Source: STF1-138 sp035356975 (GTDB taxonomy: Bacteria; Patescibacteriota; Patescibacteriia; UBA1558; S5-K13). Taken from it: 64,000 nt of DNA. Under the pieces are notes generated by a model. It was not told where the DNA came from and made no database searches. It saw only the letters and a list, made by a program, of their open reading frames with translations. The DNA lies in assembly GCA_035356975.1 (NCBI GenBank), contig DAORGW010000001.1, positions 11,533 to 75,532 on the forward strand, in the 5' to 3' direction. The translations under genes were made by a program, and so were the position numbers. This document shows, piece after piece, positions 49,304 to 58,457 of the stretch; within the stretch, counting starts at the first letter, position 1; each line of letters begins with the position of its first letter.

Positions 49304-50779
49304 TTATTTTCTATTTATGTATTGCTCTTCGTAGTATCTTTGATAATCACCGGATTTTATTTCTCTCCACCATGATTCATTATCTTTGTACCACTGTAGG
49401 GCTTGTTTTATCCCATCTTCAAATTTTATTTTTGGTTCCCAACCAAGTTCATTTTTAATTTTTGAAAAATCAATTGCATAGCGTCTATCATGACCACGTC
49501 TATCTGGAACACGTTCTATCATTTCCTCTCCTTTTCCAAAATATTCTAATACTAAATTTGTTATCTCTAGGTTTGTTTTTTCACTATCACCTCCAACACA
49601 ATATGTTTCTCCTATTTTTCCGTTGTGTAATATTGTATCAACGGCATTTGAGTGATCATCAACATGAATCCAATCTCGAATATTTAAGCCATCTCCGTAT
49701 AGAGGAACTTTTTTACCCTCGATTAAATTTGTTGCGAAAAGTGGGATTAATTTTTCAGGAAATTGATATGGTCCATAGTTATTTGAACAATTTGAAATAG
49801 TAATAGGAAGTCCAAATGTATGAAAATAGGCTCTTACTAGATGATCTGATGCTGCCTTTGAAGAAGAATACGGACTTCTTGGATCATATGTTGTGTTTTC
49901 TGTGAATTTTCCTGTTGGCCCCAAGGCACCAAAAACTTCATCAGTTGAAATATGATGAAATTTTTTTATACCAAGTTCATTTGCTATGCGAAGTAATACA
50001 TTTGTGCCTAGTATATTTGTTCTTATAAAGGTATCCGGATCCATAATGGATCTATCAACATGAGATTCTGCCGCAAAATGTACCACCCAATCACACCCAG
50101 TCATCGCTGTTTTTACTATTTCCTCATCACAAATATCTCCCTTTATAAAAGTGTAATTCGGATTATTTTTTAATAATTCTAGGTTTTTTAAATTTCCAGC
50201 ATAAGTTAATTTATCAAGATTTATAATTTTATAATCTGGATATTTATTTAGCATATAATAAATAAAATTTGTTCCTATAAATCCAGCTCCACCAGTTACA
50301 AGTATTGTTTTTGAAGTTAATTCTTTTCTTAACTTCATCCAAATTTTTCCAAGTTCATTTCTGCCATCTTTATTCTCTCCCCAACCCCAAAAATCATCAT
50401 AAGGAGAATCTTCAATTATTAATTTATGGCCAGTTTGTAAAAGTTTGTGTTTTATGTATGGATTTTGTTCTAATTTACATCTTATTATCTCCTCCATCAT
50501 TTCAACTTTTATATTTTCCCAATTTTTAGGTATTTTATCTGCATTTTCCCTGGCTAATTTATAGGCATCATGAGCAGATTTTGCATTATAAATTTTTTCT
50601 ACTAAATCCGGTGCTGTTTCGAAAAAATGAGAAGCCTGATATGCGTGTTCAGATGTTTGCCACAATTTTCCCCTCCACTCAAGCTGAAAACTTGAAAAAT
50701 TAGAAAAAACAAAGAATTCTCTTTCATAAAATCCTATTATATTTCCAGATGTTTCAAGTAATGGGTCTCTAAATTGCAT
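49304..50779 (-). CDS. rmlB: NADAR domain fused to dTDP-glucose 4,6-dehydratase
   Basis: A 491-residue fusion. Residues 1-153 are a complete NADAR (YbiA/DUF1768) domain: FFVFSNFSSFQLEWRGKLWQ, TSEHAYQASHFF, then PYDDFWGWGENKDGRNELGK. Residues 158-491 are RmlB: ILVTGGAGFIGTNFIYYML, AAESHVDRSIMDPDTFIRTN, STDEVFGALGPTG and SPYSSSKAASDHLV with the catalytic YxxxK. There is no Met or gap at the junction (near 50317). NADAR proteins cleave N-glycosidic bonds of ADP-ribose-type substrates; RmlB makes dTDP-4-keto-6-deoxyglucose. The fusion is unusual, and a joint function is unknown. Confidence 0.95.
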   Translation of the reverse strand: MQFRDPLLETSGNIIGFYEREFFVFSNFSSFQLEWRGKLWQTSEHAYQASHFFETAPDLVEKIYNAKSAHDAYKLARENADKIPKNWENIKVEMMEEIIRCKLEQNPYIKHKLLQTGHKLIIEDSPYDDFWGWGENKDGRNELGKIWMKLRKELTSKTILVTGGAGFIGTNFIYYMLNKYPDYKIINLDKLTYAGNLKNLELLKNNPNYTFIKGDICDEEIVKTAMTGCDWVVHFAAESHVDRSIMDPDTFIRTNILGTNVLLRIANELGIKKFHHISTDEVFGALGPTGKFTENTTYDPRSPYSSSKAASDHLVRAYFHTFGLPITISNCSNNYGPYQFPEKLIPLFATNLIEGKKVPLYGDGLNIRDWIHVDDHSNAVDTILHNGKIGETYCVGGDSEKTNLEITNLVLEYFGKGEEMIERVPDRRGHDRRYAIDFSKIKNELGWEPKIKFEDGIKQALQWYKDNESWWREIKSGDYQRYYEEQYINRK

Positions 50780-50785
50780 ATATTT

Positions 50786-51196
50786 TTATTTTAAATTTTT
50801 AATAATCTCATTATAAGTTTCCCCTACTTTTGATTTTTCATTTTCATTGGCTTTCCACAATTTTAATCCGTCACCATCAAATCTTTGAACAATATGAAAA
50901 TGTGTATGCATTATTTCTTGACCAGCATATTTATCATTGTTAATGTTTATATTAAAACCATCTGATTTTAATATTTTTCTGATTTTTTTTCCTAAATTTT
51001 TTGAAACTACAATCATTTTCTCAAGTATTTCATTATCAGTATTTTCTGTCATATCAAAATGTTTCTTTGGTAATACCAAAACATGACCACGTGATGTTGG
51101 ATTTATATCAAGAATTGCAAAAGTAAATTCATCATCATAAATTTTATATGAAGGAATCTCACCATTTATAATTTTACAAAAAATACAATTTTTCAT
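50786..51196 (-). CDS. HIT family hydrolase
   Basis: A 136-residue histidine-triad protein. The N-terminal CIFCKIINGEIPSYKIYDDE is followed by DINPTSRGHVLVLPKKH and the catalytic triad MHTHFHIVQRF. It hydrolyses nucleotide phosphoramidates or dinucleotides. It lies 6 nt upstream of the NADAR-RmlB gene, so two potential nucleotide-handling activities are coexpressed. Confidence 0.95.
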   Translation of the reverse strand: MKNCIFCKIINGEIPSYKIYDDEFTFAILDINPTSRGHVLVLPKKHFDMTENTDNEILEKMIVVSKNLGKKIRKILKSDGFNININNDKYAGQEIMHTHFHIVQRFDGDGLKLWKANENEKSKVGETYNEIIKNLK

Positions 51197-51200
51197 AATT

Positions 51201-51773
51201 TTATTCCCACTCAGGCTTAAATGTTTTTATAAACCATTTGGTTACTAATGTTAAAATAATTATTGTTATAAAAAATGTAAACCATTCTTTAATATAATTG
51301 GGATTAAAAAATTTATCATTTATAAATGCTAATATTAGTGATATTGCAATAGCACCCCAGTAATCTGTTGGTAAATTTAATAGCCACTTACTGTGCCAAA
51401 AAATATGATCTCCTTTAAAATCTTTGATTGTAAAATGCGGGTTTATTACAAACCATAAATAATCCCAAGTTATTATAAATATTAAAAAAATACATAATAT
51501 ATTTAATTCCTGAGAAATATTCCATTTTAAATTAAAGAAAAATGATAAATGAAATATTAAAAAAACAAAACTAAATATAAAAAAGTGATAACCTGTTAAT
51601 TCTTTTCCGCCCATTATTTTTTTATACAATTTTGAATACCATTTATTTGGATCTGGGCGCCAGGTTGGAATGTTTTTGGCCCAACCATTACCAGCCTCAA
51701 TTTGCACTTCTAATGCCGCTAAAACAACAGCCATTACAAATATATACATTGTTCTTATAATTATCACGCTCAT
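51201..51773 (-). CDS. Polytopic membrane protein, unknown
   Basis: A 190-residue protein with about five or six helices and a conserved-looking polar loop INPHFTIKDFKGDHIFWHSK between helices. The N-terminal part carries AALEVQIEAGNGWAKNIPTW. Not recognised. It is packed between rmlC (16 nt) and the HIT gene (4 nt), so probably part of the rhamnose operon transcript. Confidence 0.6.
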   Translation of the reverse strand: MSVIIIRTMYIFVMAVVLAALEVQIEAGNGWAKNIPTWRPDPNKWYSKLYKKIMGGKELTGYHFFIFSFVFLIFHLSFFFNLKWNISQELNILCIFLIFIITWDYLWFVINPHFTIKDFKGDHIFWHSKWLLNLPTDYWGAIAISLILAFINDKFFNPNYIKEWFTFFITIIILTLVTKWFIKTFKPEWE

Positions 51774-51789
51774 CTTATTTGATTTTTAT

Positions 51790-52287
51790 TTAATTAATTT
51801 TAAATGGTGAATTTTCAACCTGTTCCCATCTTATTTCATCAACTTCCTCTGTTTTGCCAGGACCTTTGTATAGTTTATCTGGTAAATTTATTGACCAAGC
51901 AGGAACATCTGAAATGCATTTATAACCATGTACTATTCCAGGAGGAACAATTACACACATTGGGTTGATTTCCCCCACCTTCATTTCAATGTATATTCCG
52001 TATGTTTCGCTATCTTTTCTGTTGTCCCAGAGGCAAAGTGAAAAGTTTCCGGGTCCAGTAAAAACAAAACAATCTGATTGAAATTTATGTTCGTGAGGAC
52101 CGCGAACTATTCCAGGATTTGTTACAGAAACATAAGTCATAACAGGTTTATAAGTATCAAATTGTGAATTTTCATTTTTTGAAATTATATTTTTTATCTC
52201 ATCTTCTCTGTATACCTCACAAAGCCATCCACGATCATCATGATATTTTTCTAGTTTTTTTATAATTAATCCATTAAATAATTCCAT
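51790..52287 (-). CDS. rmlC: dTDP-4-dehydrorhamnose 3,5-epimerase-like cupin
   Basis: A 165-residue RmlC-type cupin. It has LEKYHDDRGWLCEVYRED, VRGPHEHKFQSDCFVF (position of the catalytic His in RGLH) and CVIVPPGIVHGYKCIS, with PDKLYKGPG at the end. It is shorter than typical RmlC (about 180). Together with rmlA, rmlB and rmlD it makes the dTDP-L-rhamnose pathway complete. It is the first gene of a tight minus-strand operon. Confidence 0.85.
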   Translation of the reverse strand: MELFNGLIIKKLEKYHDDRGWLCEVYREDEIKNIISKNENSQFDTYKPVMTYVSVTNPGIVRGPHEHKFQSDCFVFTGPGNFSLCLWDNRKDSETYGIYIEMKVGEINPMCVIVPPGIVHGYKCISDVPAWSINLPDKLYKGPGKTEEVDEIRWEQVENSPFKIN

Positions 52288-52357
52288 AATTTTAGAATTT
52301 ATATATTATTTATTCTTGATTTTTAAGTATATAACTATAATTATTTTTAATCAATAA

Positions 52358-52373
52358 TTGACTAAATAGTCAA
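52358..52373. promoter_or_regulatory. 16-bp perfect palindrome upstream of rmlC
   Basis: TTGACTAAATAGTCAA lies 5 bp beyond the stop of the small membrane gene and about 70 bp before the rmlC ATG. It could be an operator for the rml operon or a weak terminator stem. Confidence 0.35.
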
Positions 52374-52377
52374 AATA

Positions 52378-52572
52378 TTATGTAATTTTTTTAATTTGTG
52401 AAACCAATGTTGTGAAAATAATTACTCCAAATAAAATTAAGAATAATTTATTGAGGTCAATATAGTTTGAAACAAGCCCGGGCTTTATAAATTCAAAAAT
52501 AAAAAACACTACATAAGAAAATGTACAAAAAATTGTAAAATCTAGTAACAATATTTTTATTTTATGTGCCAT
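52378..52572 (-). CDS. Small two-helix membrane protein
   Basis: A 64-residue protein: helix 1 ILLLDFTIFCTFSYVVFFIF, a polar loop FIKPGLVSNYIDLN and helix 2 FLILFGVIIFTTLVSQ, with a basic end. It overlaps the preceding gene by 16 nt. Unknown; perhaps a small subunit working with the two genes upstream. Confidence 0.55.
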   Translation of the reverse strand: MAHKIKILLLDFTIFCTFSYVVFFIFEFIKPGLVSNYIDLNKLFLILFGVIIFTTLVSQIKKIT

Positions 52573-54089
52573 ATATTGGGAATTTTATTTACTAAATTAT
52601 TATAATTTGTTGATATTTTTTTTAAAATTGGGTCAAGTAGTTTTTTATACGCCTCATGTTTTGAAATTTTTTCATCATTTATTAATTTTACGGAAATATT
52701 TTTTATTTTTATGAATCCTTTGTTGAATTTTAATTTAGGAGAGGAAATTATGAATTTTAAATTTCCGTTTTCTATTTTTGCATCATCTAAATCAAAATAC
52801 ACAGTGTTTTTATACCAATTATCTTTTGTTTTTTCAGGTATTTTATATTGAGCAATTAAATATTTTATATCATGTGATTCAGAATAATTTTCTAGATTTA
52901 TTATTTCTGGATTAAAATACGTGTCTTTTGAAAATGACATAACTCCACGGGTTGAAATTTTTATATCATTTTTTGGAATAATAATTTTTGCCATTTGTGA
53001 ACCATTTTCAAAATTATACCAATTGTGTTGTTTTGTAACAGATAGATTTTTTCCGTTTATAGAAATATTTTGTAGGCCATTTTTATGTGCGGTATAGAAT
53101 GATAAAGTATTTCCTACAGCATAAAGCTCGGTTGTTTTAAATCCCAAATTAAAAAATTTATATGCATATTCTGGATTATCACACAAATAAACCACGTCTA
53201 TTATTGAAAATAGGTTTTGCGATGTTTTAATGTTTCTTATTATATTGTCATCATTTGTTAAAAATTCTATTTTATACGCACCCTCCTTTAAATTGGGTAT
53301 TAAAATTGATATATATTTTGCGTTTTCATCCGCCCCATCTGTTTTTTTATTTGGATCTTCAATCATTTTTGAATAAATTACTTTATTCATGTTGTTGTAA
53401 ACTTTGATAAATATATTATCACTACCATTTGTTCTGTTTATATCATAAACTGTAAATGTAAAATCCAATGGCTCGTCTTTTATGTATGTATAAAATTTTA
53501 ATTCTCCACGCAAACAATTATTTATTTCAATTTGTTTTTGGGATTTTTTATAATCTTTTATATAAAAATGTTCCCCAAGATTAAAATCATGAGCAGCAAC
53601 TCCATCTAATTTTTGTAGTTTTTGATAAAAATCATCTATTGATTTAAAATTTTCGTCTTTTTGCCATAAAGTGTTTATTTCATCAGTTAGTGTGGGCCAC
53701 TTTATATTATTTAATGTTTCATTATAAAGAGTGTGTATTTTATAGCTCCAACCCTCTTTATTATCCGCATATCCTAGGGAAATTGATTCCTGTTCTCCCG
53801 GATCAAATTCAATATTTACTTCAGCCCTATTAAAATTTATAGGACTTCTAACCGTGAAATAAACAGGTTCATCATTTATTTCATAGTAATTATCTTTTTT
53901 TATAGCACGGTGTTCGGGGAATATTACAGATATAAAAGGATTTTGTTTGTTTAGACTTGATACAATTTCCAATTTTCCGTCTAGAGTTAGGTCTTTTTGT
54001 ATTAGATTGTATATAATAACAGAAAAAATTCCTAAAAGTATGGCATTAAAAAATATTCTAAAAATTAAAAATTTTGTATTATGTTTCAT
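52557..54089 (-). CDS. Membrane-anchored ectodomain protein, unknown
   Basis: A 510-residue protein with one N-terminal anchor (FRIFFNAILLGIFSVIIYNL) and a long extracytoplasmic part rich in beta-strand patterns (SPINFNRAEVNIEFDPGEQE, GELKFYTYIKDEPLDFTFTV, KYISILIPNLKEGAYKIEFL). Not recognised as a named family. It overlaps the GT-C gene by 11 nt and the small membrane protein by 16 nt, so the three form one translationally coupled unit, likely concerned with glycosylation outside the membrane. Confidence 0.6.
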   Translation of the reverse strand: MKHNTKFLIFRIFFNAILLGIFSVIIYNLIQKDLTLDGKLEIVSSLNKQNPFISVIFPEHRAIKKDNYYEINDEPVYFTVRSPINFNRAEVNIEFDPGEQESISLGYADNKEGWSYKIHTLYNETLNNIKWPTLTDEINTLWQKDENFKSIDDFYQKLQKLDGVAAHDFNLGEHFYIKDYKKSQKQIEINNCLRGELKFYTYIKDEPLDFTFTVYDINRTNGSDNIFIKVYNNMNKVIYSKMIEDPNKKTDGADENAKYISILIPNLKEGAYKIEFLTNDDNIIRNIKTSQNLFSIIDVVYLCDNPEYAYKFFNLGFKTTELYAVGNTLSFYTAHKNGLQNISINGKNLSVTKQHNWYNFENGSQMAKIIIPKNDIKISTRGVMSFSKDTYFNPEIINLENYSESHDIKYLIAQYKIPEKTKDNWYKNTVYFDLDDAKIENGNLKFIISSPKLKFNKGFIKIKNISVKLINDEKISKHEAYKKLLDPILKKISTNYNNLVNKIPNIWHIK

Positions 54090-55683
54090 TTGTAAAATTT
54101 ATTTTATATAAAAAATATTCATCACTTATAAAAACCGATTCTAATTCTATATTTTGTTTTGTATTTTTTAATTCCTTTTTATTATCAAAATAATATATAG
54201 GAATTTTTAGATCTTTAAATTTTTTTAAATTTTCATAATTGTAAATATCATAATCATATAAAAATACGACATTTCTTTCAGGGAATATAAATTTATCAGA
54301 TCTATTAGTAAATATTATTGCATTATCCTCTGTTTTTGTAATAATTAATTTTTTTAAATTATAAAATTTACTAATATTTTTACTTATCATTTTTTCTCCT
54401 TCAATTTTAGAATTATAAACCATTGAATAGGAAATATTTGCAAATATTGCTATTAAAATGCCTATAATTAGCGCTGTTAATTTGTTGTTTTTTAATTTAT
54501 TTATTGATATTGCTATTAGAATATTTGATAAAACAAAAAATATTAATAAGTATCTTATATAGGAACTTCCAACTGTAACAGAATTTATTATTGCCGTATC
54601 AGATATTTTCCAACTGCCGTAGTAAATAAATAAATAGCTGTTTATTAAAAACCATAAAATTATAAATCCAAACTCTTTTTTTGTAATATTTTTTCTTTTT
54701 ATAAATAAAATTATAATTCCCAAAAATAATAATAAACAAAAAATCCAGTTTAATTTTAGAAAAAAATTATAGATTACATAAATGATGTTTTTAATATTTA
54801 TTCCAAATGGAAAAATAATATTAATTACTCTTGTTGGTATATTTGTTTTTGTGTTTGATATTTGTGAAGAAACAACGTTTGTATCAATGTTATTGGCATA
54901 GGAAAATTCAAAATAAGATGAATTGTGTATTTTATTAAAATAAAAGACCGGAATAAATACAAAAATAAATATCAAAAAAGTTAATAGAATTTTATAATTT
55001 ATTTTTACTTTATAAAAAATTAAAATAAGTATTATGCTTAATAAAACCCATAAAAATTCAGAAGTTCTGGTGATAAGTGATAGTCCAAGAAAAAATCCCC
55101 ATAAGATAAAGTTTATTATTTTTTTATTTTGTATTGATAAAATTAAAAAATAATAAGAAATAATTAAAAGTGAAATAAAAAGTATATTATGCATTAAAAG
55201 TTTTGATGAAAAATACCAAAATCCAGGATTTATTAGAGTTAAAATTGAAGAAATTATAGCAATTTTTTTATCAAATAATTTCTTTATTAATAAATAAAGA
55301 AAAATTACAGCAATTATTGAAAAAATAGGAGTTAAGTATTGTATAATCCAGACCCCAAAAATTTTTGCGATTAGACCATAAATTAAAATAAGACCTATAA
55401 AACTAATTGGAATTAAATTGAAATTATTTACTGCTATACTTCTGGGGTGAATTAAATCAGAAACATTTGAAATTTCATTTGAGCTATAGCTTAATTTTCT
55501 AGATATTGAATTATTCTCAGTAAAATTTTTAATAAAAAAATAATTAGAAGTTTCATCGGGTGAATTAAAAATAGGCGGATTATAATTATTATTAATATTG
55601 AAATAATTGTAAAAACAGAAAAATAGGCCAAGTATAAATATGGCTAAAATAAGCGAAATAATCTGATATTTGCTAAAATTCAT
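54079..55683 (-). CDS. GT-C (GT39/ArnT-like) membrane glycosyltransferase
   Basis: A 534-residue protein with about ten or more membrane helices. After helix 1 comes PPIFNSPDETSNYFFIKNF, with the acidic pair (DE) expected in the first extracytoplasmic loop of lipid-phosphate-sugar-dependent transferases. LLIKKLFDKKIAIISSILTL and NPGFWYFSSKLLMHN follow. The C-terminal 120 residues are soluble. It would transfer a sugar from a polyprenyl phosphate donor to protein or lipid. First gene of a three-gene overlapping unit. Confidence 0.8.
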   Translation of the reverse strand: MNFSKYQIISLILAIFILGLFFCFYNYFNINNNYNPPIFNSPDETSNYFFIKNFTENNSISRKLSYSSNEISNVSDLIHPRSIAVNNFNLIPISFIGLILIYGLIAKIFGVWIIQYLTPIFSIIAVIFLYLLIKKLFDKKIAIISSILTLINPGFWYFSSKLLMHNILFISLLIISYYFLILSIQNKKIINFILWGFFLGLSLITRTSEFLWVLLSIILILIFYKVKINYKILLTFLIFIFVFIPVFYFNKIHNSSYFEFSYANNIDTNVVSSQISNTKTNIPTRVINIIFPFGINIKNIIYVIYNFFLKLNWIFCLLLFLGIIILFIKRKNITKKEFGFIILWFLINSYLFIYYGSWKISDTAIINSVTVGSSYIRYLLIFFVLSNILIAISINKLKNNKLTALIIGILIAIFANISYSMVYNSKIEGEKMISKNISKFYNLKKLIITKTEDNAIIFTNRSDKFIFPERNVVFLYDYDIYNYENLKKFKDLKIPIYYFDNKKELKNTKQNIELESVFISDEYFLYKINFTNET

Positions 55684-55731
55684 TATTTTTATTATATCAT
55701 TTAAGTATATATAAAAAAAGTTAAAGTATTG

Positions 55732-56259
55732 TTATATTTTGTAGAAGTAAAACTTACTATTTCTGAAATTTATAGTTTTTTCTAATTTGATATTTGGTAT
55801 TGAAAATCTGTAGCTAATAATCAATGTATTAATTTTACATTCATTTTTTAATTTTTGACTTAATTTTTCCATTACATCTGGTATGAGATAACAATAAATT
55901 ATGTCTGCATCTTGTAAATTAGTTTTCAGAAAATTTTCACAAACAATTTTTATTTTACTTTTAATGAGCTTAAGTTTTATTTTCGTAAGTAGATATGGTA
56001 GAAATGAATATTCTATGCCAATATATTTTGAATTAGGCAGAATTTTCTCAGCCATTATTAAAAATTTGGCAAATCCACACCCAAGTTCATAAATATTATA
56101 GATTTGATTTTTTTCTATTTCCCCTAGTATTTTTTTAATAAAAATTTTATTTGTCGAAAAAAGTGGAGCATATCCACGAAATAAAATATTAAAAAATTGA
56201 ATAACAGAGAATACAAGCAAAATAAAAACTATTATTAATATTGGTATTGTTAAAATCAT
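55732..56259 (-). CDS. Membrane-anchored class I methyltransferase (FAM173-like)
   Basis: A 175-residue protein with an N-terminal helix (TIPILIIVFILLVFSVIQFF) and a small SAM-binding core: NIYELGCGFAKFLIMAEK (motif I), YIGIEYSFLPYLLTKIK, NLQDADIIYCYLIPDVMEKL. The short core and membrane anchor resemble FAM173-type protein lysine methyltransferases. Substrate unknown. TATAAT is 8 nt before the ATG. Divergent from the 56358 gene. Confidence 0.7.
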   Translation of the reverse strand: MILTIPILIIVFILLVFSVIQFFNILFRGYAPLFSTNKIFIKKILGEIEKNQIYNIYELGCGFAKFLIMAEKILPNSKYIGIEYSFLPYLLTKIKLKLIKSKIKIVCENFLKTNLQDADIIYCYLIPDVMEKLSQKLKNECKINTLIISYRFSIPNIKLEKTINFRNSKFYFYKI

Positions 56260-56357
56260 AATGTAAAATTATATTTATATATTCTCATTTTTTTAATTAA
56301 AAGTAAATATGAGAATTTATTTAAATATGCTATTTTTTGTGTTAAAATAATTGTATC
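56260..56357. promoter_or_regulatory. Divergent promoter region with inverted repeat
   Basis: Minus-strand TATAAT at 56268-56273 (8 nt before the ATG at 56259) and plus-strand TAAAAT at 56343-56348 (9 nt before the ATG at 56358). Between them ATTCTCAT (56281-56288) and ATGAGAAT (56309-56316) form an 8-bp inverted repeat, a candidate shared operator. Both transcripts would be almost leaderless. Confidence 0.45.
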
Positions 56358-58457
56358 ATGACAATCAATTGGAAAACGTATTATATAATTTGTGTTGTGC
56401 TGCTTTTAGCCCTAATTTTTAATTTTTTTTATTTCCAGGGTCAAATTTCATCAATTATAATAGGGGTTTTATATTTTTTGTTTTTTGGGTTATTTTTCGG
56501 ACATTTATTTTTTAGAAAATACAATATACTATCAAAGCTTGTTTTTGGTATAATACTTCTTGTTTCATATATAATGATTTTGGGAGGTATTTTTTATTAT
56601 TTATGGGGAATTTATAATATTTCAATAGTAATTATTTGTGTTCTCGCCCCTTTATTTTTAGGGTTTTCTCTGATTCACCACCCACTAAAAATCAAGTTTA
56701 ATATTAAAAAACCAACATATTTATTAATTGTTAAAATAGTACTAGCTATAATTTATTTGATTTTGTTTTATTTTCAAATTAAATATTTATATTCAAAGGG
56801 TACAAGTGATTCAATAAATACTCCCTGGAAAATTATTTCTAGTAATTTTTTTATATCCTATTTTATAGGAACAGTTGTTTTATTTTTGCTTTTTTTGGTT
56901 AGTAAACAAAGAATTTTTTTAATATTTGCAAGTATTCATTATTTTTTGTCTTTTTCTGTTATTTTATTTATTTATAAGCTTGGTTTTGGTTATGATCCTT
57001 ATTTACATCAAGCATCTGAAAAAATGATTTTTAATAATGGAATCTTTTTACCAAAACCTTTTTATTATATAGGTCAGTATAGTTTAGTCGTGTTTTTATC
57101 AAAGATTTTTATGTTTCCCGTTCAATTTTTTGATAAAATTTTACTTCCACTGCTATCCTCAATTTTTTTACCAATAGTTGTGTTTCAATCACTTAAAGAC
57201 AATTTAAATATAAATAAAAAAGTAATTTTTTCTTGTGTTTTGATATTTTTAATTATTCCTTTTTCAAATTTTACCTATACTACCCCCCAAGCACTCGCCA
57301 ATTTACTTACAATAGTTTTGATATTTTTATCAATTTCTTATGTTAATAGAAAATTATTTAGTATTATACCTCTTTTTATAATTGCAATTTCAATTTGTTT
57401 TATTCATCCAATAAGTGGTTTGCCGGCTCTCATTTTTGTGTTTTTACTTATGGTTTTATATGAATTAAAAATTCATACATTTATAAGGTTTGTTTTGGGG
57501 ACTCTAACTTATTTTATGTCAAGTATTTCGCTTCCTCTATCATTTTGGATTTATAATAAACTAAATAATTTAGATTTTTCCAAAATAGAACAATTATCGT
57601 CCGCTAATTTATTAAAAAATCTAATTCCCCAAAATTTATTTTATACTCGTTTTGTGGGTGTTTTTGATTTTATTTATTTTTATTTTAATAATATAAATTT
57701 TTTTGTAATAGTTATTTCAATAATAGGGCTTATATTCGTTTTATATTATAGACAACTAAAAAAATATTTTATTTATATAATAATGTTTTCAATTCTTTTA
57801 ATAAATTATTTAATTGTGATTCGGTTTATTAAATTTCCATTCCTATCTGTTTTTGCAACAAGAATTTTTGATTTAAGTTTTTATTTTCTTTTACCATTTT
57901 TTATTTTAGGTGTGGTTTGCATGTTTAATACTTTAATTTTAAATAAAAGTATTTTAAAAATTTTTGTAATTGTGTTTTTTTCTTTTCTTCTAACAATCTC
58001 ATTTTATTTGAGTTATCCTCGTTCCGATAAATATGAAAATTTTAAGGGTTACAGTGTTTCAAGTACGCATTATAAAATAGTTGATTATATTGAGAAAAAT
58101 TTTGAAAAAAGTAATTATATTGTACTTGCCGATCAAAGCGTTGGTGCTGCCCTAATAGATAGTTATGGATTTAAAAAATATTTTAAAGAAGAGTTTTATT
58201 ATTCTCTTCCTACGAATATAAAAGGAAATATATATTCTGATTTTATACAAATGACAAAAGAAGAATCCTATAAATTATATACAGTAAAAAATGTAGCTGA
58301 TAAAACGGGTGCTACATTAGTAATATTCGTTCTAAATAATTACTGGGATTATACTGATAAGTTATTAGAAGAACATAAAAAACTTGCTCATCAGTGGGTT
58401 GAAATTGATAATGGAAGAGCTTATATTTTTGAGTATATTCCTAATTTAAAAAATTAG
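56358..58457 (+). CDS. Large polytopic GT-C-like membrane protein
   Basis: A 699-residue protein with about 14-16 hydrophobic helices and a soluble C-terminal domain (about 565-699). An extracytoplasmic loop near residue 212 contains FGYDPYLHQASEKMIFNNG followed by PKPFYYIGQYSLVVFL, an acidic/His motif placed like the catalytic loop of oligosaccharyltransferase- or PMT-type GT-C enzymes. FIHPISGLPALIFVFLLM is another conserved-looking segment. Its exact family is not assigned. Its 3' end overlaps the convergent GT4 gene by 4 nt. Confidence 0.7.
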   Translation: MTINWKTYYIICVVLLLALIFNFFYFQGQISSIIIGVLYFLFFGLFFGHLFFRKYNILSKLVFGIILLVSYIMILGGIFYYLWGIYNISIVIICVLAPLFLGFSLIHHPLKIKFNIKKPTYLLIVKIVLAIIYLILFYFQIKYLYSKGTSDSINTPWKIISSNFFISYFIGTVVLFLLFLVSKQRIFLIFASIHYFLSFSVILFIYKLGFGYDPYLHQASEKMIFNNGIFLPKPFYYIGQYSLVVFLSKIFMFPVQFFDKILLPLLSSIFLPIVVFQSLKDNLNINKKVIFSCVLIFLIIPFSNFTYTTPQALANLLTIVLIFLSISYVNRKLFSIIPLFIIAISICFIHPISGLPALIFVFLLMVLYELKIHTFIRFVLGTLTYFMSSISLPLSFWIYNKLNNLDFSKIEQLSSANLLKNLIPQNLFYTRFVGVFDFIYFYFNNINFFVIVISIIGLIFVLYYRQLKKYFIYIIMFSILLINYLIVIRFIKFPFLSVFATRIFDLSFYFLLPFFILGVVCMFNTLILNKSILKIFVIVFFSFLLTISFYLSYPRSDKYENFKGYSVSSTHYKIVDYIEKNFEKSNYIVLADQSVGAALIDSYGFKKYFKEEFYYSLPTNIKGNIYSDFIQMTKEESYKLYTVKNVADKTGATLVIFVLNNYWDYTDKLLEEHKKLAHQWVEIDNGRAYIFEYIPNLKN

